This document shows, piece by piece, positions 26,202 through 35,900 of a DNA stretch of 64,000 nucleotides. The stretch lies in assembly GCF_019457905.1 (NCBI RefSeq), contig NZ_JAHZSV010000007.1, positions 206,173 to 270,172 of the forward strand, written 5' to 3'. Under the pieces are notes generated by a model. The model worked only from the letters and a program-made list of their open reading frames with translations, ran no database searches and had not been told where the DNA came from. Made by a program: the position numbers and the translations under genes. Position 1 is the first letter of the stretch; the number at the start of each line of letters is the position of its first letter. The DNA is from Flagellimonas abyssi (GTDB lineage Bacteria; Bacteroidota; Bacteroidia; Flavobacteriales; Flavobacteriaceae).

Positions 26202-26645
26202 ATGGTAATTAAGACCTACGATGCCTATACAAGGCTTTCTACCATGGAAGCCGACCGGTTTGCCAATTTTCTCTTTGACCACCAAGAGGGCAAGAGAGCT
26301 ACAAAAAAAGCAATTAGAAAGGCTATACAATATTCTACCAAAGATATTCCCGGACTTGGCGGATATGTGTTCGCCATGGAGGACAAAAATGAAATTTTAG
26401 GTTTGGCAGTTGTAAACAAAACAGGCATGGGAGATTATATACCCGAAAATTTCTTGGTATTCTTTGTGATTCACAGAGATTATAGAAACAACGATATAGA
26501 GCAAAAACTATTGGACTACACCCTGCAATATTGTAAAGGAGACGTTGCCGTTCACATTACAGGTGAAAACCAATATCCGAATAAAAAATTTTTTGAAGAT
26601 AAAGGGTTCAGCGCAACCCATTTAGAAATGAGATTGAACAGATAA
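26202..26645 (+). CDS. GNAT-like N-acetyltransferase family protein
   Basis: A 147-residue protein with a GNAT-like fold outline: GYVFAMEDKNEILGLAVVNKTGMG (central strands), FLVFFVIHRDYRNNDIEQKLLDYTL (the strand-4/helix-3 region, though the Q/RxxGxG/A acetyl-CoA loop is degenerate as YRNNDIEQKL), and a C-terminal NKKFFEDKGF segment typical of the family. Substrate unknown. It is the first gene of an operon with bS21 (8-bp gap), so modification of a ribosomal protein is a conceivable but unsupported role. Confidence 0.7.
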   Translation: MVIKTYDAYTRLSTMEADRFANFLFDHQEGKRATKKAIRKAIQYSTKDIPGLGGYVFAMEDKNEILGLAVVNKTGMGDYIPENFLVFFVIHRDYRNNDIEQKLLDYTLQYCKGDVAVHITGENQYPNKKFFEDKGFSATHLEMRLNR

Positions 26646-26653
26646 ACCATTAT

Positions 26654-26848
26654 ATGTTAAAAATAGAAGTTAAGCCAGGCGAAAGTATTGAAAGGGCTCT
26701 AAAACGCTATAAAAGAAAATATAGAAACACAAAGCGTTTGGACCAAATACGCAGCCGGCAAGAGTATACCAAAAAATCAGTAGAACGCCGAAAAACACTT
26801 AAAAAGGCACAATATAAAGAGCAATTCCTGAACGAACAGGAAGACTAA
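26654..26848 (+). CDS. rpsU: 30S ribosomal protein S21 (bS21), paralogue 1
   Basis: A 64-residue basic protein clearly of the bS21 family: GESIERALKRYKRKYRNTKRL, TKKSVERRKTLKKAQY. bS21 binds near the 3' end of 16S rRNA; in Flavobacterium it takes part, with bS6 and bS18, in sequestering the anti-Shine-Dalgarno. Tyr54, the residue implicated there (from memory of the F. johnsoniae structure), is present. It differs from the usual flavobacterial bS21 I remember (MLIIPxKDGENIDRALKR), so it may be an extra copy. It sits between a GNAT protein and a small basic protein, upstream of proCBA. No Shine-Dalgarno is visible. Confidence 0.92.
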   Translation: MLKIEVKPGESIERALKRYKRKYRNTKRLDQIRSRQEYTKKSVERRKTLKKAQYKEQFLNEQED

Positions 26849-26882
26849 TAACATCAAAAATTAAAGTATCAATAACAATAAA

Positions 26883-27074
26883 ATGAGACTTTCAAGAATT
26901 AAAAGGGAAACAAGATATGAAAAACGCTATAGCGTTAAAATGGGAGAACTTACTACCCGTGTCACCTATATAAGAAGGTACATAATGGGACTTCCCGTAC
27001 GCACTTTGCACAGATACCGTTCAACATACTACGGTAAGGTCAAAGATTGCAACGATTGCAACGTATTATCATAA
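26883..27074 (+). CDS. Small basic protein of unknown function
   Basis: A 63-residue Arg/Lys/Tyr-rich ORF (MRLSRIKRETRYEKRYSVKM, YIRRYIMGLPVRTLHRYRST) ending in KDCNDCNVLS with a CxxC. Composition suggests RNA or ribosome binding. No family is recognised. Position between bS21 and proC in a tight same-strand series, with its own ATG after an A-rich spacer, supports a real gene. Confidence 0.6.
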   Translation: MRLSRIKRETRYEKRYSVKMGELTTRVTYIRRYIMGLPVRTLHRYRSTYYGKVKDCNDCNVLS

Positions 27075-27114
27075 CATTATTAGAACTTTTTATATAAACC
27101 TTTTAACATAAACA

Positions 27115-27921
27115 ATGAAAGTATTGGTTATTGGCGCAGGTAACATGGGGCTTACCTATGCCACAGGTATGTCTAAATCCAAATTGTTGAAAAAACGCAA
27201 CATCATGGTGCTGGACAAATCAAAAGAAAAATTGGAAGAAGTAGGTAAAATAGCCTATTTCGATGCCATTGACAAAATCGAAGATTGTGTTCCACAGGCG
27301 GATATCATCTTTTTGGCCGTAAAACCATATCATGCCGAGGAACTTTTTGGGCGCATGAAACCATTGGTAAACCCAGAACAATTGTTCATATCCATTATGG
27401 CAGGGGTCACCATCAACTATATACAGGAAGCCCTTGGTATCAAAAAAGTGGTAAGGGCCATGCCCAATCTGCCAGCTCAAGTTGGTAAGGGTTTGACCAG
27501 CTACGTGTCCGCCGAGGAAGTTTCCCGATTGGAACTTTTTATGGTCGAAGGGCTGTTGGATACAACGGGTAAATCGCTTAGAGTGAAAAATGAGAAATAT
27601 ATTGATGCATCTACCGGAATTTCTGGAAGTGGACCAGCATATGTTTTCTACTTCATGCAAAGTATGATGGAAGCCGCACTACAAATGGGATTCTCCGAAA
27701 ATGTATCCAAAGTACTCGTGAGCCAAACATTTACAGGTGCCGTGGAATTGTTCAACCAGAACAACCTAAATCCCGACACTTGGATGGAGATGGTAGCCTC
27801 CAAAGGAGGAACCACCAGGGCCGCCTTGGACTCCATGGAAGACAACAATGTAAACGAATTAATCAAAGAAGCCGCCTTTGCAGCATTCGGTAGAGCTGTG
27901 GAACTGGGCGAAGAATACTAA
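27115..27921 (+). CDS. proC: Pyrroline-5-carboxylate reductase
   Basis: Final step of proline synthesis: NAD(P)H-dependent reduction of pyrroline-5-carboxylate to proline. The 268-residue protein has the Rossmann GAGNMG motif at the N-terminus, VVRAMPNLPAQVGKG, and the family signature GISGSGPAYVFYFMQSMMEAA followed by GGTTRAALDSME. Length is normal. First of proC-proB-proA; the stop is 3 bp before proB. Confidence 0.95.
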   Translation: MKVLVIGAGNMGLTYATGMSKSKLLKKRNIMVLDKSKEKLEEVGKIAYFDAIDKIEDCVPQADIIFLAVKPYHAEELFGRMKPLVNPEQLFISIMAGVTINYIQEALGIKKVVRAMPNLPAQVGKGLTSYVSAEEVSRLELFMVEGLLDTTGKSLRVKNEKYIDASTGISGSGPAYVFYFMQSMMEAALQMGFSENVSKVLVSQTFTGAVELFNQNNLNPDTWMEMVASKGGTTRAALDSMEDNNVNELIKEAAFAAFGRAVELGEEY

Positions 27922-27924
27922 AAC

Positions 27925-28695
27925 ATGTATAAAGAACTAGTGGTCATCAAAGTAGGTACAAATGTGATGACCAACAAAGACAACAGAATTGTAAGACCAG
28001 TGCTCAACAATTTGGTACAACAAATTGCAGAGCTTTACGAACGTGACATCATGACCATTTTGGTCTCCTCTGGGTCGGTAATCGCCGGTAAAGAGGTTCT
28101 GGGAAAAGCAAAGATCAAAGATAAGACCCAACGTAGGCAAGTATATTCCGCCATTGGGCAACCCAGAATGATGAGGCATTATTATAACATATTCAACGAT
28201 TACGGAATGAAATGTGCCCAGGTACTCCCAACAAAAAGGGATTTTAATCCTGGCGTGCACCGCGACAACATGATCAATTGCTTGGAAGGACTCCTTTCCG
28301 AAGGCGTGATTCCGATTGCCAATGAGGATGATGCCGTTTCCGTATCCATGTCCATGTTTTCGGACAATGATGAATTGGCCACTTTGCTGGCACAACTGAT
28401 GAAGGCAGACAGACTTATCCTAATGACGGATATTGATGGCCTTTACGATGGACATCCAGAAAAAGCCGATTCCAAGGTAATCGACAAGGTCGAGCCAAAA
28501 GAAGACTTGGACAAGTATATAGAAGAGGGAAACAAACAAGAAGGCGAAGGCCGTGGTGGCATGGGATCAAAATTAAACTATGCCCAAAAAGCCGCAGCGG
28601 CAGACATTCCATCTTACATTGTCAATGGGAAACGAGATAACGTAATCCTGGATATTGTAGAAGGAAAAAATGTAGGAACAGAAGTTTCAAAATAA
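27925..28695 (+). CDS. proB: Glutamate 5-kinase
   Basis: ATP-dependent phosphorylation of glutamate, committed step of proline synthesis. The 256-residue amino-acid-kinase domain shows VVIKVGTNVMTNKDNRIV, ILVSSGSVIAGKEVLG, FSDNDELATLLAQLMKADRLILMTDIDGLY and GRGGMGSKL. It lacks the C-terminal PUA domain found in E. coli ProB (about 367 residues), a natural short form in which feedback properties may differ. Spaced 3 bp after proC and 5 bp before proA. Confidence 0.94.
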   Translation: MYKELVVIKVGTNVMTNKDNRIVRPVLNNLVQQIAELYERDIMTILVSSGSVIAGKEVLGKAKIKDKTQRRQVYSAIGQPRMMRHYYNIFNDYGMKCAQVLPTKRDFNPGVHRDNMINCLEGLLSEGVIPIANEDDAVSVSMSMFSDNDELATLLAQLMKADRLILMTDIDGLYDGHPEKADSKVIDKVEPKEDLDKYIEEGNKQEGEGRGGMGSKLNYAQKAAAADIPSYIVNGKRDNVILDIVEGKNVGTEVSK

Positions 28696-28700
28696 CAACA

Positions 28701-29900
28701 ATGAAATTATTAAAAACAGATTTAAAAAATAAAGTATTGCAAGATATGGAGCGAATCCTTGATGAAAATCGGGACGAATTGCTCCAAGCAAACAAAAAAG
28801 ATTTAGACGCATTCAACCGCGACGATCAAGCATTGTACGATCGTTTGGTGGTGGACCAAAAGAAAGTGGACCAAATGATCCAGGCCGTGAAAGAAGTTCG
28901 CTTGCAAGATGACCCGGTCAATAAGGAAATCTCCACAAGGGAATTGGACAACGGACTCAAAATCATCAACAGAACTGCTCCTTTTGGCACCATAATGATT
29001 ATTTACGAGTCCCGCCCCGATGTAACCATTGAGGCAGCCGTACTTGCATTTAAGGCGAATAATAAAATATTGCTCAAAGGAGGTAAGGAAGCTTACCACA
29101 GCAACAAAGCCTTGGTTAAGTTCTGGCATCAAGCCCTGACCGAAAATGGTCTGTCCAAAGATTATAACCAGTTTATGGAGATGGACAGGACCCAAACACA
29201 GGAGTTCCTTAGGAATCCGGATCAGGAGCTAGACCTCATTGTTCCCCGTGGCGGCGAACGATTGATCAATTTTGTAAAAGAACACGCCAAATGCGCGGTG
29301 CTCATAAGCGGTAGAGGGAACAATTTCCTATATGTGCACAAAGAAGCCGATTGGGAAAAAAGTTTGAAAGTGATTTTGAACGCAAAAACCCATAAGATTT
29401 CGGCCTGTAATGCCTTGGACAAAATTTTGGTTGATACTCAAGTTGATGGTTATGAAGACAAGCTGAAAGAATTACAACAAGTACTCACGGCAAACAATGT
29501 ATCCATAATCGTGGATGATAAAGTCAAAAAAACATTGACCAATGAGGATGCCATTACCGATGAATCCATTTGGCAAGAAGAGTTCTTGGCCATGAAGTGT
29601 GTTATTGGTGCTGTCGATAATATTGACGAAGCCATGGATAAAATCAACAAGAACTCTGGAGGGCACTCAGCATCCATAATGACGGAGAACAATAGTGTAG
29701 CCAAAACGTTCATGGAAAATGTGGACTGTGCTGCGGTATACCAAAACGCATCCACCCGTTTCACTGATGGTGGGCAAATGGGCGTTGGTGCGGAACTCGC
29801 AATCAGTACGGACAAATTGCACCACCGAGGGCCACTCGGACTAAAACAACTGGTCACCAACAAATACTATGTATTTGGCGATGGGCAGATAAGGGTGTAA
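28701..29900 (+). CDS. proA: Gamma-glutamyl phosphate reductase
   Basis: Reduces gamma-glutamyl phosphate to glutamate semialdehyde with NADPH. The 399-residue aldehyde-dehydrogenase-fold protein has TAPFGTIMIIYESRPDVTIEA, LKGGKEAYHSN, the catalytic-cysteine region THKISACNALDKIL, and FTDGGQMGVGAELAISTDKLHHRGPLG. Normal length. Last gene of the operon, followed by a strong terminator. Confidence 0.95.
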   Translation: MKLLKTDLKNKVLQDMERILDENRDELLQANKKDLDAFNRDDQALYDRLVVDQKKVDQMIQAVKEVRLQDDPVNKEISTRELDNGLKIINRTAPFGTIMIIYESRPDVTIEAAVLAFKANNKILLKGGKEAYHSNKALVKFWHQALTENGLSKDYNQFMEMDRTQTQEFLRNPDQELDLIVPRGGERLINFVKEHAKCAVLISGRGNNFLYVHKEADWEKSLKVILNAKTHKISACNALDKILVDTQVDGYEDKLKELQQVLTANNVSIIVDDKVKKTLTNEDAITDESIWQEEFLAMKCVIGAVDNIDEAMDKINKNSGGHSASIMTENNSVAKTFMENVDCAAVYQNASTRFTDGGQMGVGAELAISTDKLHHRGPLGLKQLVTNKYYVFGDGQIRV

Positions 29901-29918
29901 ACATATATTGCATCAAAC

Positions 29919-29948
29919 AAAAAAAGGAGGCTGATGGCCTCCTTTTTT
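29919..29948 (+). terminator. Terminator of the proCBA operon
   Basis: AAAAAAAGGAGG / CCTCCTTTTTT with a 7-nt loop, ending in six Ts. Confidence 0.92.
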
Positions 29949-30048
29949 GTACCATGTGGCCAAACTTTATTTTATTATCAAATTTCAAGGTATTTATTGG
30001 TAGTTTTTTAAGAAAATCTCTAGATTTATTACTTAAAATATATAAAAT

Positions 30049-30378
30049 ATGGGAAAATTTGAGATTAACACGGATAAAGCCGGAAAGTTCAGGTTTAATT
30101 TAAAAGCTGGAAATGGCCAAGTTATTTTAAGCAGTCAAGGGTACACCACCAAATCTGCTTGCGAAAATGGTATCGAATCTGTAAAAAAACATTCACAGGA
30201 CGATGAGAATTTTGAAAGAAACACTGCGAAAGACGGCAGTCCATACTTTAACCTAAAAGCATCCAACGGACAAGTTATTGGAAATAGCGAAATGTATTCC
30301 AGTGATTCAGCTATGGAAAATGGCATTGCATCCGTCAAAAAAAATGCGCCGGACGCATCAGTGGAAGAAATTTCCTAA
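30049..30378 (+). CDS. YegP-type DUF1508 protein, two tandem repeats
   Basis: A 109-residue cytosolic protein made of two ~50-residue DUF1508 repeats: FEINTDKAGKFRFNLKAGNG with QVILSSQGYTTKSACENGI, and FERNTAKDGSPYFNLKASNG with QVIGNSEMYSSDSAMENGI. Each ends in a SVKK segment. This matches E. coli YegP in length and repeat structure. Biochemical role is unknown; some members bind aldehydes or act in stress. Own terminator downstream. Confidence 0.92.
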   Translation: MGKFEINTDKAGKFRFNLKAGNGQVILSSQGYTTKSACENGIESVKKHSQDDENFERNTAKDGSPYFNLKASNGQVIGNSEMYSSDSAMENGIASVKKNAPDASVEEIS

Positions 30379-30407
30379 AAAACTGGTATCATTTCACATC
30401 GAATAAG

Positions 30408-30431
30408 ACAGCCCAAAAGGGCTGTTTTTTT
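30408..30431 (+). terminator. Terminator after the YegP gene
   Basis: ACAGCCC-AAAA-GGGCTGT followed by a T-run. Confidence 0.92.
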
Positions 30432-30466
30432 ATGTCAAATTTTCACCCACCAATTCAAATGGGCCA

Positions 30467-30497
30467 TTCATTGGTTTAAAAAGGGGCATCCGTTAAT
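30467..30497 (+). promoter_or_regulatory. LytTR-type operator pair
   Basis: TTCATTGGT (30467-30475, one mismatch to the LytTR consensus) and TCCGTTAAT (30489-30497, exact) are 22 bp apart. The second box and its surroundings (GGGGCATCCGTTAATT, then six bases and CCTAAA) closely match the operator at 9184-9214 (GGGCATCCGTTAATT). It is 30 bp upstream of a TATGTTTG -7 element. Confidence 0.55.
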
Positions 30498-30526
30498 TGG
30501 GGCCCTAAAATCTCATTTATTGATTC

Positions 30527-30690
30527 TATGTTTGTCCTGCATGCATATTGATAAGCAAGATCAATATAACGCATGCACAGATAGCAATTCACTTTTGGCG
30601 ACTGTTGGTCAAAAAAGTGTTTAGTTTAGTTGAGGTTTCCGTTACGCCAAGGAACTACAAAAGTTCCTTGGTTGTAATGGTTTTTTTATT
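30527..30690 (+). ncRNA. Predicted LytTR-controlled small structured RNA
   Basis: TATGTTTG (30527-30534) is an exact -7 element; start of transcription would be near 30540. The RNA would begin with a hairpin TGCATGC-TATTGAT / ATCAATA-GCATGCA (30538-30577) and end with CCAAGGAACT-ACAAA-AGTTCCTTGG (30647-30671) and a seven-T run by 30687, a good terminator. No convincing ORF lies between. A long frame starting at 30548 crosses both hairpins and the terminator and is not taken as coding here. Length is about 145 nt. No Rfam family is recognised. Confidence 0.45.
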
Positions 30691-30830
30691 TGGAACCTAC
30701 CCCTTCTCCCTAATTTATCAATCCAGAGAATTATTGGCTTGTTCAGATAACCATCAAGATCTCATATTTCGGCAAAAAAAGGGGCTTCAAAAAAACCTAG
30801 ATAAACTCAACTGGCCCATCCGTCAATTCA

Positions 30831-31306
30831 AAACCCGCATTCATGCATTTACTAAAACCTATAGATTTGGACGAACTTCAGCAAGCGGTGGAAAAGGCAA
30901 GAAACCGAATGGACACCAATGTTTACAGAGAACAGTTAGATATATTAATGCAAAGCATTTCTCGCGGAAAAGTACGTCCCGAAAAAATTTGCTTGGCCAC
31001 CCCACGGCTGGAATGGAGTTTATTGCCTTAGATGACATAGTGGCCTGCAAAGCGGATGGCTCGTACACTTGTTTTATGTTGCAAGATCAAAGTATGCTCT
31101 TGGTGAGCAAGCATCTAAAGGAATACGAAATGCTACTTTCAGAACACAACTTTATGCGGGTACACAACAGTTTCCTTATCAACTTAAAAAAGGTAAAGAA
31201 ATATGTTAAATCTGATGGAGGGCACCTTATCATGAGCAGTGATATGCAGGTGAATATTTCACCAAGAAAAAGAGATGATTTGATAGAGGCGATGAAACGT
31301 TTATAG
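30831..31306 (+). pseudogene. LytTR response regulator, truncated and frameshifted
   Basis: One frame (from about 30837) reads HLLKPIDLDELQQAVEKARN, the end of a receiver domain and linker, continuing KICLATP; it then hits WSLLP and a stop. One base-shift near 31003-31012 moves into a frame reading GMEFIALDDIVACKADGSYT, LLVSKHLKEYEMLL, FMRVHNSFLINLKKVKKYV, a complete LytTR DNA-binding domain to 31306. Most of the receiver domain (phosphoacceptor Asp included) is missing upstream. It is therefore a broken LytT/AlgR-type regulator. A free LytTR domain starting at ATG 31013 (97 residues) could still be made. A LytTR-type operator lies 350 bp upstream. Confidence 0.75.
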
Positions 31307-31311
31307 CCTTA

Positions 31312-31893
31312 TCAACCTTTCTTGTTGACCAAGCCTTTGGTAAACTCGTTCAATGCCTCGACCTTTTGTTCAAAATCACCCTTAAGGGTTTTTCGGTATT
31401 CGTTCAAGTTCTTGACCAAGTCATCAATGTTTTCTGGGAGCACGTCCTCAAAGAACTGTCTCAATCTTTTTGCCGTTGTCGGGGATTGTCCGTTAGTCGA
31501 AATGGCCACCTTTACATTTCCCTTGGTAACAATACCGCCCATATAAAAATCACAGAACGGTGGATTATCCGCCACATTTACCAATTTGCTCAACTTTCTG
31601 CAATCGTGGTACACCTGCTCGTTCACTTCGGGTTTATCCGTACAGGCCACGACCATATGCTTTCCTTCCAGATACTTTTCTTGATAAACATCTTTTGTAA
31701 TCTCTACATTATGATTACCCGCCAACTTTAATGTTTCAGGCAAAAATTCAGGTGCAACCATTTGTACCTGCGCATTGGGACTTGACTTCAATAAAAAAGT
31801 CAGTTTTTCCAATCCAACATTTCCACCCCCAACAATGAGTACATTTAAGTTGTTTACCTTCAAAAAAACGGGATACAGCTCATTCCTTTCCAT
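31312..31893 (-). CDS. Precorrin-2 dehydrogenase / siroheme synthase N-domain (Met8/CysG-N)
   Basis: A 193-residue protein corresponding to the N-terminal domain of CysG and to yeast Met8: NAD-dependent oxidation of precorrin-2 to sirohydrochlorin and possibly iron chelation in siroheme synthesis. Visible are the Rossmann motif VLIVGGGNVGLEKLTFLL, VACTDKPEVNEQVYHDC, LVNVADNPPFCDFYMGG and the ISTNGQSPTTAKRLRQFFE segment. It lacks the methyltransferase half of CysG, which must be encoded elsewhere. Convergent with the LytTR pseudogene (5 bp apart). Confidence 0.88.
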   Translation of the reverse strand: MERNELYPVFLKVNNLNVLIVGGGNVGLEKLTFLLKSSPNAQVQMVAPEFLPETLKLAGNHNVEITKDVYQEKYLEGKHMVVACTDKPEVNEQVYHDCRKLSKLVNVADNPPFCDFYMGGIVTKGNVKVAISTNGQSPTTAKRLRQFFEDVLPENIDDLVKNLNEYRKTLKGDFEQKVEALNEFTKGLVNKKG

Positions 31894-31962
31894 AGCATAT
31901 CGATTTATAAGCGATTATCGTTGTAAAGTTAACCACTATTTTCGGGCCAAGCCTAACCTTAT

Positions 31963-32904
31963 CTAAAATGTAGGCTCCTCCTTTTGTTTTTGGGAAGATT
32001 TAAACTCATATCGCACAAATAATTCGTGGGAACCGCCCGTATAGCTGGCCAAGTTTGAAGTGGTAAGATCATAAGCATACCCAGCACTAAAGTTTGGATT
32101 GATCTGCATTCCCAACAATGTGGAAAATGAATCGTCCCAACGGTAGGCCAATCCAAAAGTGAAGGTTTCCCTGAGCATAGCATTCACCGATAAATCGGCA
32201 ATAATCGGAGCACCGGGCACCCACTTTACGAAGAAAGCTGGCTTTAGTTTCACATCTGGGGTCAAATCCACCACTTTTCCTCCGATAAAATAATAGTGCA
32301 AGCGTTCTGCAGCGATTTCCTGTTCCTCGCCATCATAATGCTTCTGCGAAAAAAAGTTGGGTATGGCAAAGCCCAAATACCCCTTTTTTGTATCATAATA
32401 AAGTCCTGCTCCAATGGTGGGGAAAAACTTGCTCTTGATGTTATTCTGGAAAGCCACATCGGAATCTTCGGTAAGTCCCTTGGAAAAATCTACATCAAAA
32501 ATACGCCCGCCGAGCTTCATACCAAAGGATAGTTTGCTATGGGCACTATCCAACTGAATGGTATACGAAACGTTTCCGTCCAATGATATTTCGGATGAGG
32601 GACCCAAGGCATCGCGCGATATGATTCCTCCTACCCCACGTTTATTTTCTAAAGGTGTATCTACCGCCAACACCTGCGTATTGGGAGCACCATTTACCCC
32701 CACCCATTGCGACCGGTGCAACAACAAGGCGGTTAAATGCCCGTTATTGCCAGCAAATGCGGGATTGACACTCATAGTGTTGTACATGTATTGCGTAAAC
32801 TGCGGGTCTTGCTGAGAATAACCAAAAATGGAGCATAGGACAAGCAGTAGCACAAGTACATGCTTACCTCCGATTATTTTATATTTCGATGAAACCAACT
32901 CCAT
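31963..32904 (-). CDS. PorP/SprF family type IX secretion-associated outer-membrane protein
   Basis: A 313-residue outer-membrane beta-barrel with an N-terminal signal (VLVLLLVLCSIFGYSQQ) followed by the family opening DPQFTQYMYNTMSVNPAFAG. SprF-like proteins are needed for secretion or surface attachment of a specific partner encoded next to them (SprB in F. johnsoniae). Here the partner is evidently the giant DUF11 protein immediately upstream (3-bp gap, same operon). Confidence 0.92.
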   Translation of the reverse strand: MELVSSKYKIIGGKHVLVLLLVLCSIFGYSQQDPQFTQYMYNTMSVNPAFAGNNGHLTALLLHRSQWVGVNGAPNTQVLAVDTPLENKRGVGGIISRDALGPSSEISLDGNVSYTIQLDSAHSKLSFGMKLGGRIFDVDFSKGLTEDSDVAFQNNIKSKFFPTIGAGLYYDTKKGYLGFAIPNFFSQKHYDGEEQEIAAERLHYYFIGGKVVDLTPDVKLKPAFFVKWVPGAPIIADLSVNAMLRETFTFGLAYRWDDSFSTLLGMQINPNFSAGYAYDLTTSNLASYTGGSHELFVRYEFKSSQKQKEEPTF

Positions 32905-32907
32905 TCT

Positions 32908-35900
32908 TTATCTGTTTAAATACAACCAGTCCGTTCTTGGCTCCGAACCATCCCCTAAATCCAATACATAATAATAGGTACCCACGGGCAACTGGTCCTC
33001 GGGCTGTACCATAGCGCGTCCGTTTGGCGTACCATCCCAATCATTTTTATAGGATTTTGTCTGGAAAACGATGTTTCCCCAACGATTATAAACCTGAAGC
33101 GTATTATTCGGGTAATGGCCTAAGCAATCAATCTTAAAATAATCGTTGACCCCATCTCCGTTAGGGGAAAACTCGTTGTAAACAACAAGACAACTTGGAT
33201 CTACAAACGCCTCTGCTTCATTATTGATCTCATTGGTGTCCCACTGATCTACAAAGACAAGGCTTGCCCTATTCACATAATCATCAATATCCATAACCTC
33301 AACAGTAAGCAATAGGGTTGCTGTTTCGGTAACCGCAAGGGATTCAATTTCCCAAAATGAAGATTCAGCATCATAATTTCCTACTGTAGTTTCCGAACTG
33401 ATGAATTGATAGCCCAAGGGCAATTCTTCCTGTATGCCGATATATGTGGCATCATCCAGACCTTGATTGATCACCGTTATTTCAAAAACAACCTCATCCC
33501 CTATATTGGGCATTACATTGTTTACGCTTTTTGTAATGGCAATATCCGTGGTTTGAGGCACTACAAAAGCTGATGCCTCGTCATCGTCCGCAATACTGTC
33601 GGCAAAATCATCTTCCCCGATTCCGGTTGATGGGTAGCTATCAGGGTCAGGATATAAACTTGAAGAAACAAAAGCCTCGTTCAAATATTCGTCTTCTGCA
33701 CTTGTTGGCGCATTTACAACGGCCAAAATCTCTAAACTTTCAGTTTCCAGATTCAGAATGGTCCTGTTTATGCGCCAAATTCCGGTAGCCTGATTGTATA
33801 TTCCAGCAGTGGAGGTGTGTGACTGGTATGTGTAACCCATTGGAAGCATATCGGTTACTTCTACATTTCTGGCATCGGACGGGCCATTATTGGTAACGCT
33901 CAGCACAAAGCGAACCACATCACCAACGTTGGGGTTTGTGTTGTCCACGGTTTTGGAAAGCGACAAATCGCTCAAGCCTTCTGGAATAGGTGTCACTGTT
34001 GATTGATCGTCTTCGGAGCCTAAGTTATTGTTGGGTGTGGAATCAGGGTCAAAAGTATCCAAAGCAATCAGTTCGGCCCTATTCCGATATTCACCACTAG
34101 CAAGTACAATTGCCCGTATCTCCAATGTTTCGATCGAGGCGTTTGTTAAAGATGGTAAATCCCATGTACCAGCAATTTCATCATAATTTCCGGCCGATGT
34201 GGTTGCCGAAACAAATTGGTAACCGTTCCTCAACTCATCTTCAATGATCAATCCAAAAGCATCGTTCGGCCCATCATTGTTCACCTCAACAGTAAAAATG
34301 ATTTCCTCCCCAACTTCTGGGTTCATATCGCTTACAGTTTTGAAAACGGAAATATCGGCAACATGTCTTGGCACGACCGTTTGTTCATCCTGATCATCTT
34401 CTGAAAGTGCATTGTTGCCAGGCGTTGAATCTATATCGAAAAAAATGGCATTGATCAACTCGGTACTCGCTGTATAATCACCCGAAGGATTTACTTCGGC
34501 AATTATTTGAAGCTCTATCTGTGACTCCAAAGCCAGATTGCCCACGCTCCAAATTCCGTTTGATGGATTAAACAGTCCCCCTGAATTATCGGAAACATAG
34601 GTAAATCCATCCGGTAACGTGTTTTCCACAACAATTCCGATGGCATCACTTGGCCCTTCATTGGTCAGTGTGATGGTAAAAATAACCTCTGAACCTACGT
34701 CCGGAGTTGCGTTGTCCACACTCACATTCAAGTTTAAATCAGCAGAAGGAACGGGAGTGGTCCCGGCATTGTCTTGATCATTCTCAAAAATGCTGTTATT
34801 GTTGGGTATGGAATTGGGATCGTACTGATCGGAAGAAAAAACCTCCGTAACGTTGAAGTAATCCCCTGTGTTGTTCACCGTGGCCACAATGGTAAGGGTT
34901 TCTGTACTTGTATCTTCCAAGGTTCCATTAAGATTCCACATTCCCGAGCTTTCATTGTAGATGCCTGCCGTGGTTCCGTGGGAAACATAGGTATATCCAT
35001 CAGGCAGCAAATCCATTACTGCGACCCCTGTGGCTTCACTTGGGCCCAAATTGGTAATGTTGATGGTAAAGATCACATCTTGACCCACATACGGACTCAG
35101 AACATTAACAGATTTTTGCAATAGCAAATCGGCCACTGGAATAACTATGGGTTCAATGGTCTGCTGGTCATCTTCCGACTCGTTGTTGTTGTTTGGGCTG
35201 GAATCCACATCCATTTCCGAGACATTGGTCAATTCGGCGGTATTGGAATAATTTCCTGTTGGCAGAACCTCTACGGTAATTTCCAAAGTTTCAGAAGCTC
35301 CGTCGGCCAAATCACCCACAACCCATGAGCCGTTGGTAGAATTATAAGTTCCAATGGAAGGGTTGGAACTCACCAATTGATAACCAGTGGACAAAACATC
35401 CGTGACCACAATATTGGTGGCATCACTTGGACCATCATTCTGAACCGTGACCATAAAAAGTATCTCCTCTCCCACTTCCGGGATGACTTGGTCTACCGTT
35501 TTGGCAACGGATATATCCACCAATGGTACCGGTATCACCGATACACCATCTTGATCGTCTTCACCAGGGACATTGTTGTTCGGAGTTGAATCCATATCCG
35601 TTTGATCATGAGCTATAATTTCTGCCATGTTATCATAATCTCCAGAAGCGTTTACGTTGCAAAGGATACTTAAACTGGTTGAGTCACCGCTTGCAACCGA
35701 ACCCACATTCCAAACACCAGTAACTTCATCGTAAGCACCTCCACCATCGTCAGAAACATAGGTATATCCAGAGGGCAATAGATCCAATACCTCTACAGAA
35801 GTTGCTCCACTGGGACCGTCGTTGGCCACCGTTAGGGTAAACCTTACATTGTCGCTTACCAAAGGCGGTGATTTATCAATAGTTTTGGTCAATGAGAGGT

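Noticed and set aside
30548..30830. A long open frame that would extend the LytTR protein to 252 residues
   Set aside because: It runs through two perfect hairpins and a T-run terminator, has no receiver-domain similarity, and the true receiver remnant is in another frame.
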